Shown one piece after another: positions 45,072 through 62,558 of a stretch of 64,000 bases of DNA. Source of the stretch: Mytilus trossulus (lineage: Eukaryota; Mollusca; Bivalvia; Mytilida; Mytilidae). The stretch covers positions 33,829,578 to 33,893,577 of the forward strand of contig NC_086378.1 of NCBI RefSeq assembly GCF_036588685.1, in the 5' to 3' direction. How positions within the stretch are numbered: the stretch's first letter is position 1; each line of letters starts with the position of its first letter. Below the pieces are notes generated by a model. The model had not been told where the DNA came from. It did not search any database and was given only the letters and a program-made list of their open reading frames with translations. Both the position numbers and the translations under genes were made by a program.

Positions 45072-45223
45072 TAGTTGCGGATCAGGATCAGGGAAAACAA
45101 GAAAACGGTTGAAAAATTCATGAACATTAGAGAAAAGAATAGAAGTGGGAGCAAGCTTTGATTTCAAGATTTTGTTTAAAACGATGTACAACAAATCTAA
45201 GATTCTTTTTGAAAAATGTTGGT

Positions 45224-45239
45224 GGCCCTGAAAAGGGCC
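45224..45239 (-). terminator. H4 3' histone stem-loop (unit 9)
   Basis: Canonical hairpin. Confidence 0.96.
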
Positions 45240-45265
45240 GTTGTTGATATTAGCTGGGTGGCTGT

Positions 45266-45583
<318 letters not shown>

Positions 45584-47175
45584 CTATTTGTGGTGATTAG
45601 TTAAATAATACTTTCCGTCTAACAGCGACTCTTTATATATCACCAACGCGGCCGTAAAAGAAGTATCACACATTTTCAGTTAACTGTTGTCTGATTGGCT
45701 TACGTTGTTTTATTCCGGGAGGTAACTCTGTACTGCCTTAAACTGTGTACACTTTCAATCCACTTTTTCATTCTAGGTCTGAAAAATATAATAATTCATA
45801 TCAGACAGTAAATTTTTAAGAAAAAACTATAATTGAACAGAAAAAAACTTTCAATCGGAATAAAAATGACTGCAGGAGACAAAAAAAGTTCCAAAATGTT
45901 GAAAAGTTTTCATTTTAAGATAGAAAAGTATGATAAATAAATGATAAATGAAAATCACTTTAGACAGTCAAAATTATAAAGATAATTATTTGCTTTCTCT
46001 GAACAGACATTTTTATTCAATGTCAATACACATTTCAACTTAATGGAATGGAATTTAGTTGGGGAAAAAATAAACCTCACAGACATATCTAGGAATACTG
46101 GTTATCTATTTGTCTATTTCATGTACCCAGAAATTGGATACATCACAGGATTTTACATGCTTGCAGTTTTCTACCTGTCTTTCATAACTCAACATCATCT
46201 GTCAAAGCTGTGCTTGCCATCCATCAAAGATCTGCTGCAGGTACTTCAGATCATAAATGAGAGAATGTATGAATAAAACTGTTATTGTTATTACTATTAA
46301 AGAATATTTTTTTTAGGTATTACAGTGAAGAAAAGAGATGCCCCTGACTGCGGGTAAAACTTCTTATGTGTGCATCTTCCTTTCAATTTTATTTTTAAAC
46401 GCCATTCTATATTTATCCACAGTATGACGATGACAATTTCATCAGCCAATCCAATAAAAATGTTAATGCGCACACATGTACTTACTATTCTGAAGACATC
46501 TTTTAGCCAGAAAAGTTTATAATAAGTCTGAAAACTACTTTTTATCATATAAAAAAGCTTATAAGTGCAAGATATATGCTTACATGGACTTCCTACAGTG
46601 AAATTTTGTGGGGACTACTTGGACCCGTACCGAAATTATATTAATTTAAATAGAAATTTCATGATTTTGTAAACTAGCAGCAAGACAAGACTCTAAAGTG
46701 GACAAAATATATTACTACATACATGATAAAAAAATTCTTTACAATTCTGACTGAAAAAGAGCTCTAAATTTTTGATAAAAGTACCCTGTAATATCAGCTT
46801 TTCTAAAAGAAATATACAAATTAATGATTTATACAAGATATTTAAACTCTAACTTAAAAAAAAAGGTTATATTTTGGCCAGTTGGTGGTTCTCTTTCTTT
46901 GGTCTAGACTACTGGTGTAAATAATACATCAAAAGAAGACAAGAAAAAACAAGCGAAGAAAAGAAAAGAACAGAAGTACAGATAGAAACATTCATATGTT
47001 GATCTTTTTTTATATAATGTACTATTTAATATTCTACACACAAGGACATACATGTACCATGATAAACAAACACCCCCCTTTTTTTTGTGATGAGACTTGC
47101 GTGTATATATATATCATAAAATTTATTTTTTGTCTATGTATTGCTTTGCATATAGATGGATTCAACAAGAAGAAA

Positions 47176-47179
<4 letters not shown>

Positions 47180-47211
<32 letters not shown>
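47180..47211. repeat. (AG)16 tract, unit 9
   Basis: Dinucleotide repeat downstream of H3. Confidence 0.95.
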
Positions 47212-47215
<4 letters not shown>

Positions 47216-47289
47216 GGAAAAGAGGGGTTCAGCTATGTTTCTAATTTTCATGTACAACAATTTATAGATTCTTTTTGAAAAATATTGGT

Positions 47290-47305
47290 GGCCCTGAAAA
47301 GGGCC
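47290..47305 (-). terminator. H3 3' histone stem-loop (unit 9)
   Basis: Canonical hairpin. Confidence 0.96.
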
Positions 47306-47334
47306 GTTATGTTTTGGTGAAAAAATCACACTTC

Positions 47335-47850
<516 letters not shown>

Positions 47851-48979
47851 TCACCACTTACATAAAGCTGGCGTTGATTGGTCCGCATATCTTAAATCTG
47901 ATTGGACTGATTTGTAAGGGACTTTGACAGTTTTCAATCCAGTTTTTACTGAAAAACTGCTCAACCCAAGCTGACAGTAAAAATGCCCCCTTTTTTCATT
48001 CAAAATTACAGTTTCTGATCATCATCCCTCATTGCTCAACAATAGTAAATTAGTGTCACGGTTTCAATATGATAAATCTGAAGAAGAAAAAAATAATAAT
48101 GAAAAAAGGTCAAAATACATGCAGAAACATTAAGGAAAGGAAAGAAAAATAAAACAGGAAAAAATAAAAATAAAATGCAGTTTGAACACTAACAAAGCGA
48201 AATAAGAAATGCAAAAACAGAAACAAATGGAATTACACATTCCCGACATGACATTGTACGGATCGGCTGAGTTTCTCTATTGTTGTATTATGTCATATTT
48301 ATGTATATTTAATATAAAAAAAGAAGATGTGGTATGATTTTCATTTGGGCTGGGCACATTTGTCACATTGTCTGATTGTCGGTGTGCTTACATCGATTCC
48401 ACATCTTTAATACACAAACAATAAATAAATAAAGACAGAAAGACAGAGAGAGATGCCGAAAAAAAATGGAAAAAGGAAAAGAATGGAAAGTACATATCAT
48501 ATATAAAAGTGTTGACGAAAGAGATACTGTTAACAAAAACTATAAATAATTATAATAATTAAAAAACACACACCTTCTCATATGAATCTAAGCATGCTCG
48601 CATCAATAACCAAGAGAGAGAAAGAAGAGAGCAGACTAGTATTAAATATAAATGCTATCAGTGGTTTTTTTTTTCCCCCGACAAACTTTTTATGATTTAA
48701 CTGAGCTACTAGTGGGTTCAGAGTCAGAAATTACGACAATAAATGTTCTCATGAAGAAGACTGAAAAAGTTACTAGACTTAGTGTTATGCTATAAGAACT
48801 GTACTTAAATGGGATGCGTTAGAGAGAGAAGAAAAGAAGAATGACGGAAGAAGGGACATTTATATTTTAGACATTTTTTATTTGTTATGTAGTAGAATAT
48901 ATTTTTTTTAATTATGTATGGGGAATAAAGTATTACTAAGATGTACAACAATTTTAGACTCTTTTTGAAAAATATTGGT

Positions 48980-48995
48980 GGCCCTGAAAAGGGCC
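48980..48995 (-). terminator. H2A 3' histone stem-loop (unit 10)
   Basis: Canonical hairpin. Confidence 0.96.
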
Positions 48996-49028
48996 GTTGT
49001 TAAGTGAGTAATCTGATATATCCACTTT

Positions 49029-49412
<384 letters not shown>

Positions 49413-49682
49413 CTATTTGGTTGATCGACACTGAGTAAAGTGATACAATTTTTCTTCAAAATTTAGCTTATATACCCACTAAACGGATTGAACGATGTTT
49501 TTATTATACACCAATCAGAACGAAGCTCTCTGCGGGCAGTTAGGCTACCGAACATTCAACATGTTATGGGTGCTCTCTCCGAGGTTCGCGTTCAATAAAA
49601 TCTTTCAATCCGTTTTGCCCAGTATATAAACAAATTGAAAATAATTTTTCACCATTACTTATTTGATTATCAAACCAGTAAC

Positions 49683-50057
49683 ATGCCACCCAAAGTAGGA
49701 ACTAAAGGAGCCAAGAAGGCCGTCACCAAGGCAAAGACTGCCAGACCCGGCGGTGACAAGAAAAGGAGGAGGAAGAGACGTGAATCCTATGCTATCTACA
49801 TCTACAAAGTCTTGAGACAAGTTCACCCCGACACCGGAGTGTCCTCAAAGGCAATGTCCATCATGAACAGCTTCGTCAACGATATCTTCGAGAGAATCGC
49901 AGCAGAGGCTTCCCGATTGGCACACTACAACAAAAGATCTACCATCACATCTCGGGAGATCCAGACCGCTGTCCGTCTTCTCTTACCCGGAGAATTGGCC
50001 AAGCACGCTGTCAGTGAAGGTACCAAAGCCGTCACTAAATACACCAGCAGCAAGTAA
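49683..50057 (+). CDS. H2B: Histone H2B (unit 10)
   Basis: H2B of 124 aa, same translation as unit 1. TATATAAA lies at 49623-49630 and the stem-loop at 50086-50101. Confidence 0.99.
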   Translation: MPPKVGTKGAKKAVTKAKTARPGGDKKRRRKRRESYAIYIYKVLRQVHPDTGVSSKAMSIMNSFVNDIFERIAAEASRLAHYNKRSTITSREIQTAVRLLLPGELAKHAVSEGTKAVTKYTSSK

Positions 50058-50085
50058 ACAGTCTGAAGTTTATAACTTCACAAAC

Positions 50086-50101
50086 GGCCCTTTTCAGGGC
50101 C
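50086..50101 (+). terminator. H2B 3' histone stem-loop (unit 10)
   Basis: Canonical hairpin. Confidence 0.96.
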
Positions 50102-50663
50102 ACCAACATTTTTCAAAAAGAATTTACAATTGTTGTACATCATGTCAAACTTCTAAACAAAGCTATAAATCCCAACCCCCAGCTATAACTACTTTCAAAC
50201 TATTTCAATAGTATATGGTTACTTTTCTCTTCTTTCTATCTGTATAACAAATATGTGTATTTCACTCATTCTGTAGTATTTAATTTGTCAAAACTACAAA
50301 GCGTAAATACATAAATCATGAAGAACAAAACAGTGCTTTCATTCCAATTAATAGAGTTGATAAATTTACGATTTCTTTTGCTTTTCGAGAGAGAAAAAAA
50401 TATTGCGAGAATTATTTTACACGGAAACAAGAACATTACCTAATCTTAAACCACGCAAAAACTCTATAATTGAATATAACAGAATCTACAGATTTTGTGT
50501 GTAAAAGTCCGTGCATTTTGTTTTGAAATTTTCTCTCTTTATGTAGGCAAATGCACGGACTTGTTGATCTTTGAACGTATTCATAAACCTTCAGAAATAT
50601 AAATTCTCAAATAAATACAAGAGTAAGAGTAAGGAAGTTAATTAAAAAGAAAGCCAGATATTT

Positions 50664-50732
50664 AAAAAAAAAAAGGGGGGGGGGGGGGGGGGGGGGGGTA
50701 ATAGCGAGAGAGAGAGAGAGAGAGAGAGAAAA
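50664..50732. repeat. A11-G24 and (GA)12 purine tract, unit 10
   Basis: G run 50675-50698; GA run 50706-50729. Confidence 0.95.
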
Positions 50733-50884
50733 TAGTTGCGGATCAGGATCAGGGAAAACAAGAAAACGGTTGAAAAATTCATGAACATTAGAGAAAAGAA
50801 TAGAAGTGGGAGCAAGCTTTGATTTCAAGATTTTGTTTAAAACGATGTACAACAAATCTAAGATTCTTTTTGAAAAATGTTGGT

Positions 50885-50900
50885 GGCCCTGAAAAGGGCC
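50885..50900 (-). terminator. H4 3' histone stem-loop (unit 10)
   Basis: Canonical hairpin. Confidence 0.96.
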
Positions 50901-50926
50901 GTTGTTGATATTAGCTGGGTGGCTGT

Positions 50927-51244
<318 letters not shown>

Positions 51245-52836
51245 CTATTTGTGGTGATTAGTTAAATAATACTTTCCGTCTAACAGCGACTCTTTATATA
51301 TCACCAACGCGGCCGTAAAAGAAGTATCACACATTTTCAGTTAACTGTTGTCTGATTGGCTTACGTTGTTTTATTCCGGGAGGTAACTCTGTACTGCCTT
51401 AAACTGTGTACACTTTCAATCCACTTTTTCATTCTAGGTCTGAAAAATATAATAATTCATATCAGACAGTAAATTTTTAAGAAAAAACTATAATTGAACA
51501 GAAAAAAACTTTCAATCGGAATAAAAATGACTGCAGGAGACAAAAAAAGTTCCAAAATGTTGAAAAGTTTTCATTTTAAGATAGAAAAGTATGATAAATA
51601 AATGATAAATGAAAATCACTTTAGACAGTCAAAATTATAAAGATAATTATTTGCTTTCTCTGAACAGACATTTTTATTCAATGTCAATACACATTTCAAC
51701 TTAATGGAATGGAATTTAGTTGGGGAAAAAATAAACCTCACAGACATATCTAGGAATACTGGTTATCTATTTGTCTATTTCATGTACCCAGAAATTGGAT
51801 ACATCACAGGATTTTACATGCTTGCAGTTTTCTACCTGTCTTTCATAACTCAACATCATCTGTCAAAGCTGTGCTTGCCATCCATCAAAGATCTGCTGCA
51901 GGTACTTCAGATCATAAATGAGAGAATGTATGAATAAAACTGTTATTGTTATTACTATTAAAGAATATTTTTTTTAGGTATTACAGTGAAGAAAAGAGAT
52001 GCCCCTGACTGCGGGTAAAACTTCTTATGTGTGCATCTTCCTTTCAATTTTATTTTTAAACGCCATTCTATATTTATCCACAGTATGACGATGACAATTT
52101 CATCAGCCAATCCAATAAAAATGTTAATGCGCACACATGTACTTACTATTCTGAAGACATCTTTTAGCCAGAAAAGTTTATAATAAGTCTGAAAACTACT
52201 TTTTATCATATAAAAAAGCTTATAAGTGCAAGATATATGCTTACATGGACTTCCTACAGTGAAATTTTGTGGGGACTACTTGGACCCGTACCGAAATTAT
52301 ATTAATTTAAATAGAAATTTCATGATTTTGTAAACTAGCAGCAAGACAAGACTCTAAAGTGGACAAAATATATTACTACATACATGATAAAAAAATTCTT
52401 TACAATTCTGACTGAAAAAGAGCTCTAAATTTTTGATAAAAGTACCCTGTAATATCAGCTTTTCTAAAAGAAATATACAAATTAATGATTTATACAAGAT
52501 ATTTAAACTCTAACTTAAAAAAAAAGGTTATATTTTGGCCAGTTGGTGGTTCTCTTTCTTTGGTCTAGACTACTGGTGTAAATAATACATCAAAAGAAGA
52601 CAAGAAAAAACAAGCGAAGAAAAGAAAAGAACAGAAGTACAGATAGAAACATTCATATGTTGATCTTTTTTTATATAATGTACTATTTAATATTCTACAC
52701 ACAAGGACATACATGTACCATGATAAACAAACACCCCCCTTTTTTTTGTGATGAGACTTGCGTGTATATATATATCATAAAATTTATTTTTTGTCTATGT
52801 ATTGCTTTGCATATAGATGGATTCAACAAGAAGAAA

Positions 52837-52840
<4 letters not shown>

Positions 52841-52870
<30 letters not shown>
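52841..52870. repeat. (AG)15 tract, unit 10
   Basis: Dinucleotide repeat downstream of H3. Confidence 0.95.
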
Positions 52871-52874
<4 letters not shown>

Positions 52875-52948
52875 GGAAAAGAGGGGTTCAGCTATGTTTC
52901 TAATTTTCATGTACAACAATTTATAGATTCTTTTTGAAAAATATTGGT

Positions 52949-52964
52949 GGCCCTGAAAAGGGCC
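52949..52964 (-). terminator. H3 3' histone stem-loop (unit 10)
   Basis: Canonical hairpin. Confidence 0.96.
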
Positions 52965-52993
52965 GTTATGTTTTGGTGAAAAAATCACACTTC

Positions 52994-53509
<516 letters not shown>

Positions 53510-54638
53510 TCACCACTTACATAAAGCTGGCGTTGATTGGTCCGCATATCTTAAATCTGATTGGACTGATTTGTAAGGGACTTTGACAGTTTTCAATCCA
53601 GTTTTTACTGAAAAACTGCTCAACCCAAGCTGACAGTAAAAATGCCCCCTTTTTTCATTCAAAATTACAGTTTCTGATCATCATCCCTCATTGCTCAACA
53701 ATAGTAAATTAGTGTCACGGTTTCAATATGATAAATCTGAAGAAGAAAAAAATAATAATGAAAAAAGGTCAAAATACATGCAGAAACATTAAGGAAAGGA
53801 AAGAAAAATAAAACAGGAAAAAATAAAAATAAAATGCAGTTTGAACACTAACAAAGCGAAATAAGAAATGCAAAAACAGAAACAAATGGAATTACACATT
53901 CCCGACATGACATTGTACGGATCGGCTGAGTTTCTCTATTGTTGTATTATGTCATATTTATGTATATTTAATATAAAAAAAGAAGATGTGGTATGATTTT
54001 CATTTGGGCTGGGCACATTTGTCACATTGTCTGATTGTCGGTGTGCTTACATCGATTCCACATCTTTAATACACAAACAATAAATAAATAAAGACAGAAA
54101 GACAGAGAGAGATGCCGAAAAAAAATGGAAAAAGGAAAAGAATGGAAAGTACATATCATATATAAAAGTGTTGACGAAAGAGATACTGTTAACAAAAACT
54201 ATAAATAATTATAATAATTAAAAAACACACACCTTCTCATATGAATCTAAGCATGCTCGCATCAATAACCAAGAGAGAGAAAGAAGAGAGCAGACTAGTA
54301 TTAAATATAAATGCTATCAGTGGTTTTTTTTTTCCCCCGACAAACTTTTTATGATTTAACTGAGCTACTAGTGGGTTCAGAGTCAGAAATTACGACAATA
54401 AATGTTCTCATGAAGAAGACTGAAAAAGTTACTAGACTTAGTGTTATGCTATAAGAACTGTACTTAAATGGGATGCGTTAGAGAGAGAAGAAAAGAAGAA
54501 TGACGGAAGAAGGGACATTTATATTTTAGACATTTTTTATTTGTTATGTAGTAGAATATATTTTTTTTAATTATGTATGGGGAATAAAGTATTACTAAGA
54601 TGTACAACAATTTTAGACTCTTTTTGAAAAATATTGGT

Positions 54639-54654
54639 GGCCCTGAAAAGGGCC
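54639..54654 (-). terminator. H2A 3' histone stem-loop (unit 11)
   Basis: Canonical hairpin. Confidence 0.96.
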
Positions 54655-54687
54655 GTTGTTAAGTGAGTAATCTGATATATCCACTTT

Positions 54688-55071
<384 letters not shown>

Positions 55072-55341
55072 CTATTTGGTTGATCGACACTGAGTAAAGT
55101 GATACAATTTTTCTTCAAAATTTAGCTTATATACCCACTAAACGGATTGAACGATGTTTTTATTATACACCAATCAGAACGAAGCTCTCTGCGGGCAGTT
55201 AGGCTACCGAACATTCAACATGTTATGGGTGCTCTCTCCGAGGTTCGCGTTCAATAAAATCTTTCAATCCGTTTTGCCCAGTATATAAACAAATTGAAAA
55301 TAATTTTTCACCATTACTTATTTGATTATCAAACCAGTAAC

Positions 55342-55716
55342 ATGCCACCCAAAGTAGGAACTAAAGGAGCCAAGAAGGCCGTCACCAAGGCAAAGACTGC
55401 CAGACCCGGCGGTGACAAGAAAAGGAGGAGGAAGAGACGTGAATCCTATGCTATCTACATCTACAAAGTCTTGAGACAAGTTCACCCCGACACCGGAGTG
55501 TCCTCAAAGGCAATGTCCATCATGAACAGCTTCGTCAACGATATCTTCGAGAGAATCGCAGCAGAGGCTTCCCGATTGGCACACTACAACAAAAGATCTA
55601 CCATCACATCTCGGGAGATCCAGACCGCTGTCCGTCTTCTCTTACCCGGAGAATTGGCCAAGCACGCTGTCAGTGAAGGTACCAAAGCCGTCACTAAATA
55701 CACCAGCAGCAAGTAA
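55342..55716 (+). CDS. H2B: Histone H2B (unit 11)
   Basis: H2B of 124 aa, same translation as unit 1. TATATAAA lies at 55282-55289 and the stem-loop at 55745-55760. Confidence 0.99.
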   Translation: MPPKVGTKGAKKAVTKAKTARPGGDKKRRRKRRESYAIYIYKVLRQVHPDTGVSSKAMSIMNSFVNDIFERIAAEASRLAHYNKRSTITSREIQTAVRLLLPGELAKHAVSEGTKAVTKYTSSK

Positions 55717-55744
55717 ACAGTCTGAAGTTTATAACTTCACAAAC

Positions 55745-55760
55745 GGCCCTTTTCAGGGCC
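55745..55760 (+). terminator. H2B 3' histone stem-loop (unit 11)
   Basis: Canonical hairpin. Confidence 0.96.
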
Positions 55761-56322
55761 ACCAACATTTTTCAAAAAGAATTTACAATTGTTGTACATC
55801 ATGTCAAACTTCTAAACAAAGCTATAAATCCCAACCCCCAGCTATAACTACTTTCAAACTATTTCAATAGTATATGGTTACTTTTCTCTTCTTTCTATCT
55901 GTATAACAAATATGTGTATTTCACTCATTCTGTAGTATTTAATTTGTCAAAACTACAAAGCGTAAATACATAAATCATGAAGAACAAAACAGTGCTTTCA
56001 TTCCAATTAATAGAGTTGATAAATTTACGATTTCTTTTGCTTTTCGAGAGAGAAAAAAATATTGCGAGAATTATTTTACACGGAAACAAGAACATTACCT
56101 AATCTTAAACCACGCAAAAACTCTATAATTGAATATAACAGAATCTACAGATTTTGTGTGTAAAAGTCCGTGCATTTTGTTTTGAAATTTTCTCTCTTTA
56201 TGTAGGCAAATGCACGGACTTGTTGATCTTTGAACGTATTCATAAACCTTCAGAAATATAAATTCTCAAATAAATACAAGAGTAAGAGTAAGGAAGTTAA
56301 TTAAAAAGAAAGCCAGATATTT

Positions 56323-56391
56323 AAAAAAAAAAAGGGGGGGGGGGGGGGGGGGGGGGGTAATAGCGAGAGAGAGAGAGAGAGAGAGAGAAAA
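56323..56391. repeat. A11-G24 and (GA)12 purine tract, unit 11
   Basis: G run 56334-56357; GA run 56365-56388. Confidence 0.95.
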
Positions 56392-56543
56392 TAGTTGCGG
56401 ATCAGGATCAGGGAAAACAAGAAAACGGTTGAAAAATTCATGAACATTAGAGAAAAGAATAGAAGTGGGAGCAAGCTTTGATTTCAAGATTTTGTTTAAA
56501 ACGATGTACAACAAATCTAAGATTCTTTTTGAAAAATGTTGGT

Positions 56544-56559
56544 GGCCCTGAAAAGGGCC
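56544..56559 (-). terminator. H4 3' histone stem-loop (unit 11)
   Basis: Canonical hairpin. Confidence 0.96.
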
Positions 56560-56585
56560 GTTGTTGATATTAGCTGGGTGGCTGT

Positions 56586-56903
<318 letters not shown>

Positions 56904-58495
56904 CTATTTGTGGTGATTAGTTAAATAATACTTTCCGTCTAACAGCGACTCTTTATATATCACCAACGCGGCCGTAAAAGAAGTATCACACATTTTCAGT
57001 TAACTGTTGTCTGATTGGCTTACGTTGTTTTATTCCGGGAGGTAACTCTGTACTGCCTTAAACTGTGTACACTTTCAATCCACTTTTTCATTCTAGGTCT
57101 GAAAAATATAATAATTCATATCAGACAGTAAATTTTTAAGAAAAAACTATAATTGAACAGAAAAAAACTTTCAATCGGAATAAAAATGACTGCAGGAGAC
57201 AAAAAAAGTTCCAAAATGTTGAAAAGTTTTCATTTTAAGATAGAAAAGTATGATAAATAAATGATAAATGAAAATCACTTTAGACAGTCAAAATTATAAA
57301 GATAATTATTTGCTTTCTCTGAACAGACATTTTTATTCAATGTCAATACACATTTCAACTTAATGGAATGGAATTTAGTTGGGGAAAAAATAAACCTCAC
57401 AGACATATCTAGGAATACTGGTTATCTATTTGTCTATTTCATGTACCCAGAAATTGGATACATCACAGGATTTTACATGCTTGCAGTTTTCTACCTGTCT
57501 TTCATAACTCAACATCATCTGTCAAAGCTGTGCTTGCCATCCATCAAAGATCTGCTGCAGGTACTTCAGATCATAAATGAGAGAATGTATGAATAAAACT
57601 GTTATTGTTATTACTATTAAAGAATATTTTTTTTAGGTATTACAGTGAAGAAAAGAGATGCCCCTGACTGCGGGTAAAACTTCTTATGTGTGCATCTTCC
57701 TTTCAATTTTATTTTTAAACGCCATTCTATATTTATCCACAGTATGACGATGACAATTTCATCAGCCAATCCAATAAAAATGTTAATGCGCACACATGTA
57801 CTTACTATTCTGAAGACATCTTTTAGCCAGAAAAGTTTATAATAAGTCTGAAAACTACTTTTTATCATATAAAAAAGCTTATAAGTGCAAGATATATGCT
57901 TACATGGACTTCCTACAGTGAAATTTTGTGGGGACTACTTGGACCCGTACCGAAATTATATTAATTTAAATAGAAATTTCATGATTTTGTAAACTAGCAG
58001 CAAGACAAGACTCTAAAGTGGACAAAATATATTACTACATACATGATAAAAAAATTCTTTACAATTCTGACTGAAAAAGAGCTCTAAATTTTTGATAAAA
58101 GTACCCTGTAATATCAGCTTTTCTAAAAGAAATATACAAATTAATGATTTATACAAGATATTTAAACTCTAACTTAAAAAAAAAGGTTATATTTTGGCCA
58201 GTTGGTGGTTCTCTTTCTTTGGTCTAGACTACTGGTGTAAATAATACATCAAAAGAAGACAAGAAAAAACAAGCGAAGAAAAGAAAAGAACAGAAGTACA
58301 GATAGAAACATTCATATGTTGATCTTTTTTTATATAATGTACTATTTAATATTCTACACACAAGGACATACATGTACCATGATAAACAAACACCCCCCTT
58401 TTTTTTGTGATGAGACTTGCGTGTATATATATATCATAAAATTTATTTTTTGTCTATGTATTGCTTTGCATATAGATGGATTCAACAAGAAGAAA

Positions 58496-58499
<4 letters not shown>

Positions 58500-58527
<28 letters not shown>
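58500..58527. repeat. (AG)14 tract, unit 11
   Basis: Shortest AG tract in the window. Confidence 0.95.
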
Positions 58528-58531
<4 letters not shown>

Positions 58532-58605
58532 GGAAAAGAGGGGTTCAGCTATGTTTCTAATTTTCATGTACAACAATTTATAGATTCTTTTTGAAAAATA
58601 TTGGT

Positions 58606-58621
58606 GGCCCTGAAAAGGGCC
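58606..58621 (-). terminator. H3 3' histone stem-loop (unit 11)
   Basis: Canonical hairpin. Confidence 0.96.
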
Positions 58622-58650
58622 GTTATGTTTTGGTGAAAAAATCACACTTC

Positions 58651-59166
<516 letters not shown>

Positions 59167-60295
59167 TCACCACTTACATAAAGCTGGCGTTGATTGGTCC
59201 GCATATCTTAAATCTGATTGGACTGATTTGTAAGGGACTTTGACAGTTTTCAATCCAGTTTTTACTGAAAAACTGCTCAACCCAAGCTGACAGTAAAAAT
59301 GCCCCCTTTTTTCATTCAAAATTACAGTTTCTGATCATCATCCCTCATTGCTCAACAATAGTAAATTAGTGTCACGGTTTCAATATGATAAATCTGAAGA
59401 AGAAAAAAATAATAATGAAAAAAGGTCAAAATACATGCAGAAACATTAAGGAAAGGAAAGAAAAATAAAACAGGAAAAAATAAAAATAAAATGCAGTTTG
59501 AACACTAACAAAGCGAAATAAGAAATGCAAAAACAGAAACAAATGGAATTACACATTCCCGACATGACATTGTACGGATCGGCTGAGTTTCTCTATTGTT
59601 GTATTATGTCATATTTATGTATATTTAATATAAAAAAAGAAGATGTGGTATGATTTTCATTTGGGCTGGGCACATTTGTCACATTGTCTGATTGTCGGTG
59701 TGCTTACATCGATTCCACATCTTTAATACACAAACAATAAATAAATAAAGACAGAAAGACAGAGAGAGATGCCGAAAAAAAATGGAAAAAGGAAAAGAAT
59801 GGAAAGTACATATCATATATAAAAGTGTTGACGAAAGAGATACTGTTAACAAAAACTATAAATAATTATAATAATTAAAAAACACACACCTTCTCATATG
59901 AATCTAAGCATGCTCGCATCAATAACCAAGAGAGAGAAAGAAGAGAGCAGACTAGTATTAAATATAAATGCTATCAGTGGTTTTTTTTTTCCCCCGACAA
60001 ACTTTTTATGATTTAACTGAGCTACTAGTGGGTTCAGAGTCAGAAATTACGACAATAAATGTTCTCATGAAGAAGACTGAAAAAGTTACTAGACTTAGTG
60101 TTATGCTATAAGAACTGTACTTAAATGGGATGCGTTAGAGAGAGAAGAAAAGAAGAATGACGGAAGAAGGGACATTTATATTTTAGACATTTTTTATTTG
60201 TTATGTAGTAGAATATATTTTTTTTAATTATGTATGGGGAATAAAGTATTACTAAGATGTACAACAATTTTAGACTCTTTTTGAAAAATATTGGT

Positions 60296-60311
60296 GGCCC
60301 TGAAAAGGGCC
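60296..60311 (-). terminator. H2A 3' histone stem-loop (unit 12)
   Basis: Canonical hairpin. Confidence 0.96.
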
Positions 60312-60344
60312 GTTGTTAAGTGAGTAATCTGATATATCCACTTT

Positions 60345-60728
<384 letters not shown>

Positions 60729-60998
60729 CTATTTGGTTGATCGACACTGAGTAAAGTGATACAATTTTTCTTCAAAATTTAGCTTATATACCCACTAAAC
60801 GGATTGAACGATGTTTTTATTATACACCAATCAGAACGAAGCTCTCTGCGGGCAGTTAGGCTACCGAACATTCAACATGTTATGGGTGCTCTCTCCGAGG
60901 TTCGCGTTCAATAAAATCTTTCAATCCGTTTTGCCCAGTATATAAACAAATTGAAAATAATTTTTCACCATTACTTATTTGATTATCAAACCAGTAAC

Positions 60999-61373
60999 AT
61001 GCCACCCAAAGTAGGAACTAAAGGAGCCAAGAAGGCCGTCACCAAGGCAAAGACTGCCAGACCCGGCGGTGACAAGAAAAGGAGGAGGAAGAGACGTGAA
61101 TCCTATGCTATCTACATCTACAAAGTCTTGAGACAAGTTCACCCCGACACCGGAGTGTCCTCAAAGGCAATGTCCATCATGAACAGCTTCGTCAACGATA
61201 TCTTCGAGAGAATCGCAGCAGAGGCTTCCCGATTGGCACACTACAACAAAAGATCTACCATCACATCTCGGGAGATCCAGACCGCTGTCCGTCTTCTCTT
61301 ACCCGGAGAATTGGCCAAGCACGCTGTCAGTGAAGGTACCAAAGCCGTCACTAAATACACCAGCAGCAAGTAA
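60999..61373 (+). CDS. H2B: Histone H2B (unit 12)
   Basis: H2B of 124 aa, same translation as unit 1. TATATAAA lies at 60939-60946 and the stem-loop at 61402-61417. Confidence 0.99.
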   Translation: MPPKVGTKGAKKAVTKAKTARPGGDKKRRRKRRESYAIYIYKVLRQVHPDTGVSSKAMSIMNSFVNDIFERIAAEASRLAHYNKRSTITSREIQTAVRLLLPGELAKHAVSEGTKAVTKYTSSK

Positions 61374-61401
61374 ACAGTCTGAAGTTTATAACTTCACAAA
61401 C

Positions 61402-61417
61402 GGCCCTTTTCAGGGCC
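61402..61417 (+). terminator. H2B 3' histone stem-loop (unit 12)
   Basis: Canonical hairpin. Confidence 0.96.
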
Positions 61418-61979
61418 ACCAACATTTTTCAAAAAGAATTTACAATTGTTGTACATCATGTCAAACTTCTAAACAAAGCTATAAATCCCAACCCCCAGCT
61501 ATAACTACTTTCAAACTATTTCAATAGTATATGGTTACTTTTCTCTTCTTTCTATCTGTATAACAAATATGTGTATTTCACTCATTCTGTAGTATTTAAT
61601 TTGTCAAAACTACAAAGCGTAAATACATAAATCATGAAGAACAAAACAGTGCTTTCATTCCAATTAATAGAGTTGATAAATTTACGATTTCTTTTGCTTT
61701 TCGAGAGAGAAAAAAATATTGCGAGAATTATTTTACACGGAAACAAGAACATTACCTAATCTTAAACCACGCAAAAACTCTATAATTGAATATAACAGAA
61801 TCTACAGATTTTGTGTGTAAAAGTCCGTGCATTTTGTTTTGAAATTTTCTCTCTTTATGTAGGCAAATGCACGGACTTGTTGATCTTTGAACGTATTCAT
61901 AAACCTTCAGAAATATAAATTCTCAAATAAATACAAGAGTAAGAGTAAGGAAGTTAATTAAAAAGAAAGCCAGATATTT

Positions 61980-62046
61980 AAAAAAAAAAAGGGGGGGGGG
62001 GGGGGGGGGGGGTAATAGCGAGAGAGAGAGAGAGAGAGAGAGAAAA
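61980..62046. repeat. A11-G22 and (GA)12 purine tract, unit 12
   Basis: G run 61991-62012, the shortest in the window; GA run 62020-62043. Confidence 0.95.
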
Positions 62047-62198
62047 TAGTTGCGGATCAGGATCAGGGAAAACAAGAAAACGGTTGAAAAATTCATGAAC
62101 ATTAGAGAAAAGAATAGAAGTGGGAGCAAGCTTTGATTTCAAGATTTTGTTTAAAACGATGTACAACAAATCTAAGATTCTTTTTGAAAAATGTTGGT

Positions 62199-62214
62199 GG
62201 CCCTGAAAAGGGCC
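62199..62214 (-). terminator. H4 3' histone stem-loop (unit 12)
   Basis: Canonical hairpin. Confidence 0.96.
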
Positions 62215-62240
62215 GTTGTTGATATTAGCTGGGTGGCTGT

Positions 62241-62558
<318 letters not shown>
